64,000 nt of DNA from Setophaga petechia (lineage: Eukaryota > Chordata > Aves > Passeriformes > Parulidae). Shown here one piece after another: positions 32,401 through 64,000 of the stretch (position 1 is the first letter of the stretch; each line of letters begins with the position of its first letter). Location: the NCBI GenBank assembly GCA_024362935.1, contig JANCRA010000006.1, positions 29,939,924-30,003,923 on the forward strand. Direction: 5' to 3'. A program made the translations under genes and the position numbers. Below the pieces are notes generated by a model. That model was given only the letters and a program-made list of their open reading frames with translations, was not told the origin of the DNA and ran no database searches.

Positions 32401-33828
32401 CCCTGCATTTCATTTTTTTGGATGACACATAAAATAACTGTTGGTGGAACAGTTGCTGTTGAAATAGCCAAGTGCTGACTAATCTGGAAGAAGAATCTGG
32501 GAGTTGCTGTCTTTTTCTGAGGGGAGAATGTTTTCTTGGCCCCATACAAGGCTGGAGATTGTCCCCTTTGCAGCAGCCTGCATGGATTGTAATGGAATAG
32601 CTTCTGCCTGAAGCTGAGCCATCCCAAGGTTATTTGCCATCTGAATTTCTTTTCAATCATGGCTTGTAAATTGAGGTAGAAGGCAGAGGAGGATGGGAAT
32701 GTTATCATACCTGGATAAATTCAATTTCCATGGTATTTGACATTGCTGAGTGTCTGTCTTGACCAAGTAGGTGCTTTGTTCTTTAGATTGTCCTTGCAGA
32801 CTGTTCATCCATGAGCACCTTGCATGGGAATCCCATTCCCTTTGGAGGTCTGGGTTTGACATGGGAGTTTGATCACTGAAGGGTTTGAGCAGGATGTTTT
32901 GCTTCTGGCTGCCTGCTTTTAGATTGAAACACAGATCTTTGAGCACATATAACTCTTCTGGAATTCATATAGAAACAGATTCAAAATGGTTGTTGTAAAG
33001 AGGGTGGCAGGGTTTTTGACTGTGAAGAGAAATCAGTGTGTATAATAATGTTCTGTTTGAGTGAATGCTCACTTGTGTTCCTGCCTGGTGATGAGCAGCA
33101 GCTCTGCAAGTTCCTTCCAAGAACTTCTAGAGAAGGATCACAGTTAATTACTGGGTTCTTTCTCTCAAGGCCTGTTATTCTGGGGGAAGGAGGGAGGAGA
33201 GGAATGACCTCCTCCAAGAGCCCTGTAATTTACTGCTGCAGGAAGAATAGTGTAACTCTTGGTTTAAGGAATTCTCACTCTCCTCCTCTGAGCAGCCTGC
33301 GTTCTGGTTTTGACAAACAAAAAATTCTTACTCTGTGTATTTAGTGTCTCTGGCTGCTGTGTTCATGATGGTTTTAATTGGAGAAAAAAGAAGCAAATTC
33401 CAGAAATGCTGTACTGCAGTAACTGTGAATTGTCTCAGTACTTGGCTTTGGGAGTGGGTGAGGTCACTGAGCTTCCCCAGTGGGGAAGGAGCTGCTGGTG
33501 GAAATTCTGTGTGTTTGTGGGCTTGGGGATTGGCTTTTTATTATTCATTTTCTAGTGAAATCATGGATGGTATTTACCATTTTAACAGTGTTTGATGTTA
33601 ATTAAATGCTGACCCTCCTGATTTGTGACATTATTGAAGATACAGAAACGCTTCAAAATTCCTGATGTTCCATAAGGATAAAGTTTCTGGAGTTAATGCA
33701 TTCCTTGGCATCCTGCAGAATGCTTCAGTGAAACAGTGCTAATGCTGTTAAATATGCTGTCCACTGAACTCTGACTGCAGTCCTGGCTGCTGTTGAGGTT
33801 GTTTCACTTTTCTGATTTTCCTCCACAG

Positions 33829-62206
<28,378 letters not shown>

Positions 62207-64000
62207 GTAAGAGAAATCCTGCCTGGTGACTGAGCACTGGATGGAAAATGTGATTGCAGTGAGGTGGTGACACTTGGTTGCCTGCTGGTGGTGCTTGGGC
62301 AGCAGAGCCCATGGGTGGCTGATAGGAAGCATTGGTGCTGCTTGAATTTTAAAAAGTGCTGCAGAGATGTGCTGTCTTGTCCCTGAGCACAGATCAGCTT
62401 GGAAATCTGCTCTGCTGAATGGCAAAACCCATTCCTGAGCAGTGCTGTGGAGAGGGGCACTGGAGCCTGGTGTAGGCAGGGGCTGTAGACTCAGAGCAGT
62501 GTGGTGAATGCAGGATGACTCCAGCAGAGCAGTGAAGTTGTGCCTGATTGCTGATGAGTGTATGATGACCTCAGGCTGTGAGTGAAGTGCTGTTCTGTGA
62601 AAAAAAGAGATCTCTGTACTAGCAATGTGCTAAAGCTTTAGGTAAGGCTTGTTCTGTGTCCCTGGGTGGTCATGTGCATCCTCTTGCCTTGGATATTGTC
62701 TGGATATTCCTTGCAGAACTTGACAATATTTAGGACTCATCATAATCCCCTGTTTTCTTTATGACTGCTCAGCAGTGAGATGGTGATCTGCTGTTGGGAT
62801 TCACTGTTCTGCAGGGCAGTTCTAGATGGGGTTAAACCATCCCCAGAGGCATCTCCTTCCTGCCTGTGTCTTGAGCAGGTACTCTGGTTGTCATCTCTCA
62901 GGTGTAGTCCTTGTAGGTTTGAAAAGCAATTTTCTAAGCACAGACCCAGGTTGGTTGCCTGCTGTCTCACCATTCTGGTTTTAAACAGAAATCTTCTGAT
63001 GTCATTTAGGAAAACTGATCCTCCTTAAGAGTTTCATTAATACTTGATGAATATGAAGTGTGGATCACCCCCAATTCATCCTTGTCACCCACAGCTAGGG
63101 AAAGAACCCCAAAACAAGCTCTTGGGGCAGCTTTTTGCCATAAAAGATAGTGTCTCAATGGGAGTGGTGGAAGGATGTTGGTGTCCAACATGAAAGCTGC
63201 AGGCTTAAGAAAATTCAGTGCAGGGATTTCTCATCCTTCCTGACATTTTCCATCTTGTAGGTAGGTGTGAGTGCTTTATATTCATACTAAAAATTGATAA
63301 AGTGTCCTTGTATGAGAATCAGGAGTGCAGAGCAGTAAATACCTTGCTCAGGGGTTTGGTGAGCCTGTTTGGATCCTGTGCTTCCCAAGGTCCCACAAAC
63401 TCCTGTGCCCAGAGCTCAGGACAGGAGAAGAGGTTTCTTCTAAGCCACAAACAGAGTAGGAAACACAGCTTTGGTTACTGCAGCCTGGCTCAGTGTAGTC
63501 GTTTTAGCTCTGCTAAAATCAGCAGCATTTCCTCTCTGCAATTGTATTTTTGAAGTATGAATTATTCAAAAGGGGAGCCTGGACTTTGTGCCAGTCTAGG
63601 TTTAGTTGAACTGGGGTTGCCAGGTTTGAACTACCACAGTACTAAAGCACCAAGGTTCTGTCTTCTGGAAGGAAAACCAGAGTGGGAAGAGGCTTTCCAG
63701 TTTGTGCTGCATATGAAATTCTTTATTGAGATGTTGCTTAAAGAAGCCTTTAATAATAGGCATAAATACTTCTATCTTAACAGCACCAGGTTTGCTTTTA
63801 AATTCCTTTGTTAGGAATAGCTCCTGAGGCAATAGTAAGTTGTTTTTTCTAGGAAAGAAGTGGAAGTTAAACCAACAACCTGCAAATTTACTGGATAAGA
63901 TAACCTTCATGTGGGTTTTGCAGGAATAAACCTGCAATAAATGTCCCTTCTTTTTTAAGAGGCTTTTAAAGGGGTTCAAATACTGCTCCAGCCTTGGAGT
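62207..64000. other. PRRC2C intron 22 (partial)
   Basis: 1.8 kb to the window end. I looked for the next conserved coding block of PRRC2C and did not find it. Confidence 0.5.

Larger units (their letters stand above)
20183..33828. other. PRRC2C: PRRC2C intron 1 (13.6 kb)
   Basis: No exons recognised. It contains a three-copy ~219-bp tandem repeat (27941-28574), a (TA)n tract (31026-31060) and an inverted repeat (31645-31865 with 32214-32400). The longest open frame (23833-24462, 209 codons) resembles no family I know. Confidence 0.7.

Overview
This window looks like a bird chromosome segment, most likely from a songbird (Passeriformes). The evidence is intron-rich vertebrate genes with GT/AG junctions, a CpG-island promoter, a CR1-type LINE fragment, and many short endogenous-retrovirus (ERV) LTRs. 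Gene order is two flavin-containing monooxygenase (FMO) genes followed by PRRC2C, all on the + strand. This matches the FMO1-FMO4-PRRC2C order known from mammals. The species call is inference.

Region 1 (1-5808) holds the last seven coding exons of an FMO1-like gene; its first coding exon(s) lie upstream of the window. Exon lengths of 163, 143, 200, 356 and 73 nt match the classic FMO structure. Its introns are full of one LTR family (B), nested in places and carrying expanded TTATA microsatellites. The stop codon lies inside a different solo LTR (family A, 5803-6471) flanked by a perfect 5-bp target-site duplication.

Region 2 (about 8700-17385) is a complete eight-coding-exon FMO, best read as FMO4 (543 codons plus stop). 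Its first coding exon sits in a three-copy 274-bp tandem duplication, of which only the last copy is complete. Its fourth-coding-exon splice donor opens a roughly 22-unit, mostly 39-bp minisatellite that repeats the donor itself. A second family A LTR, in the opposite orientation and with its own 5-bp duplication, follows the stop codon and supplies an AATAAA. An ERV envelope C-terminal remnant plus 3' LTR lies in its first coding intron.

Region 3 (18115-20060) is intergenic: LTR-like sequence, then a G-rich minisatellite directly upstream of a CpG island.

Region 4 (about 20060-64000) is PRRC2C: a noncoding first exon in the CpG island, a 13.6-kb first intron, and 21 coding exons up to 62206. 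These encode the N-terminal 2034 residues; the remaining exons lie beyond the window. All exon phases were checked and join in one frame. The introns hold three sense-oriented family B LTRs, a CR1 piece, a 3 x 219-bp tandem repeat, an inverted repeat, and a four-unit array of 3'-splice-site look-alikes.

The FMOs are ER-membrane NADPH/FAD oxygenases of soft nucleophiles. PRRC2C is an unrelated cytoplasmic RNA-associated protein. The neighbours share ancient synteny, not a pathway. The most interesting theme is that three separate tandem expansions are centred on splice junctions, and that transposable elements appear to supply the 3' ends of both FMO genes.
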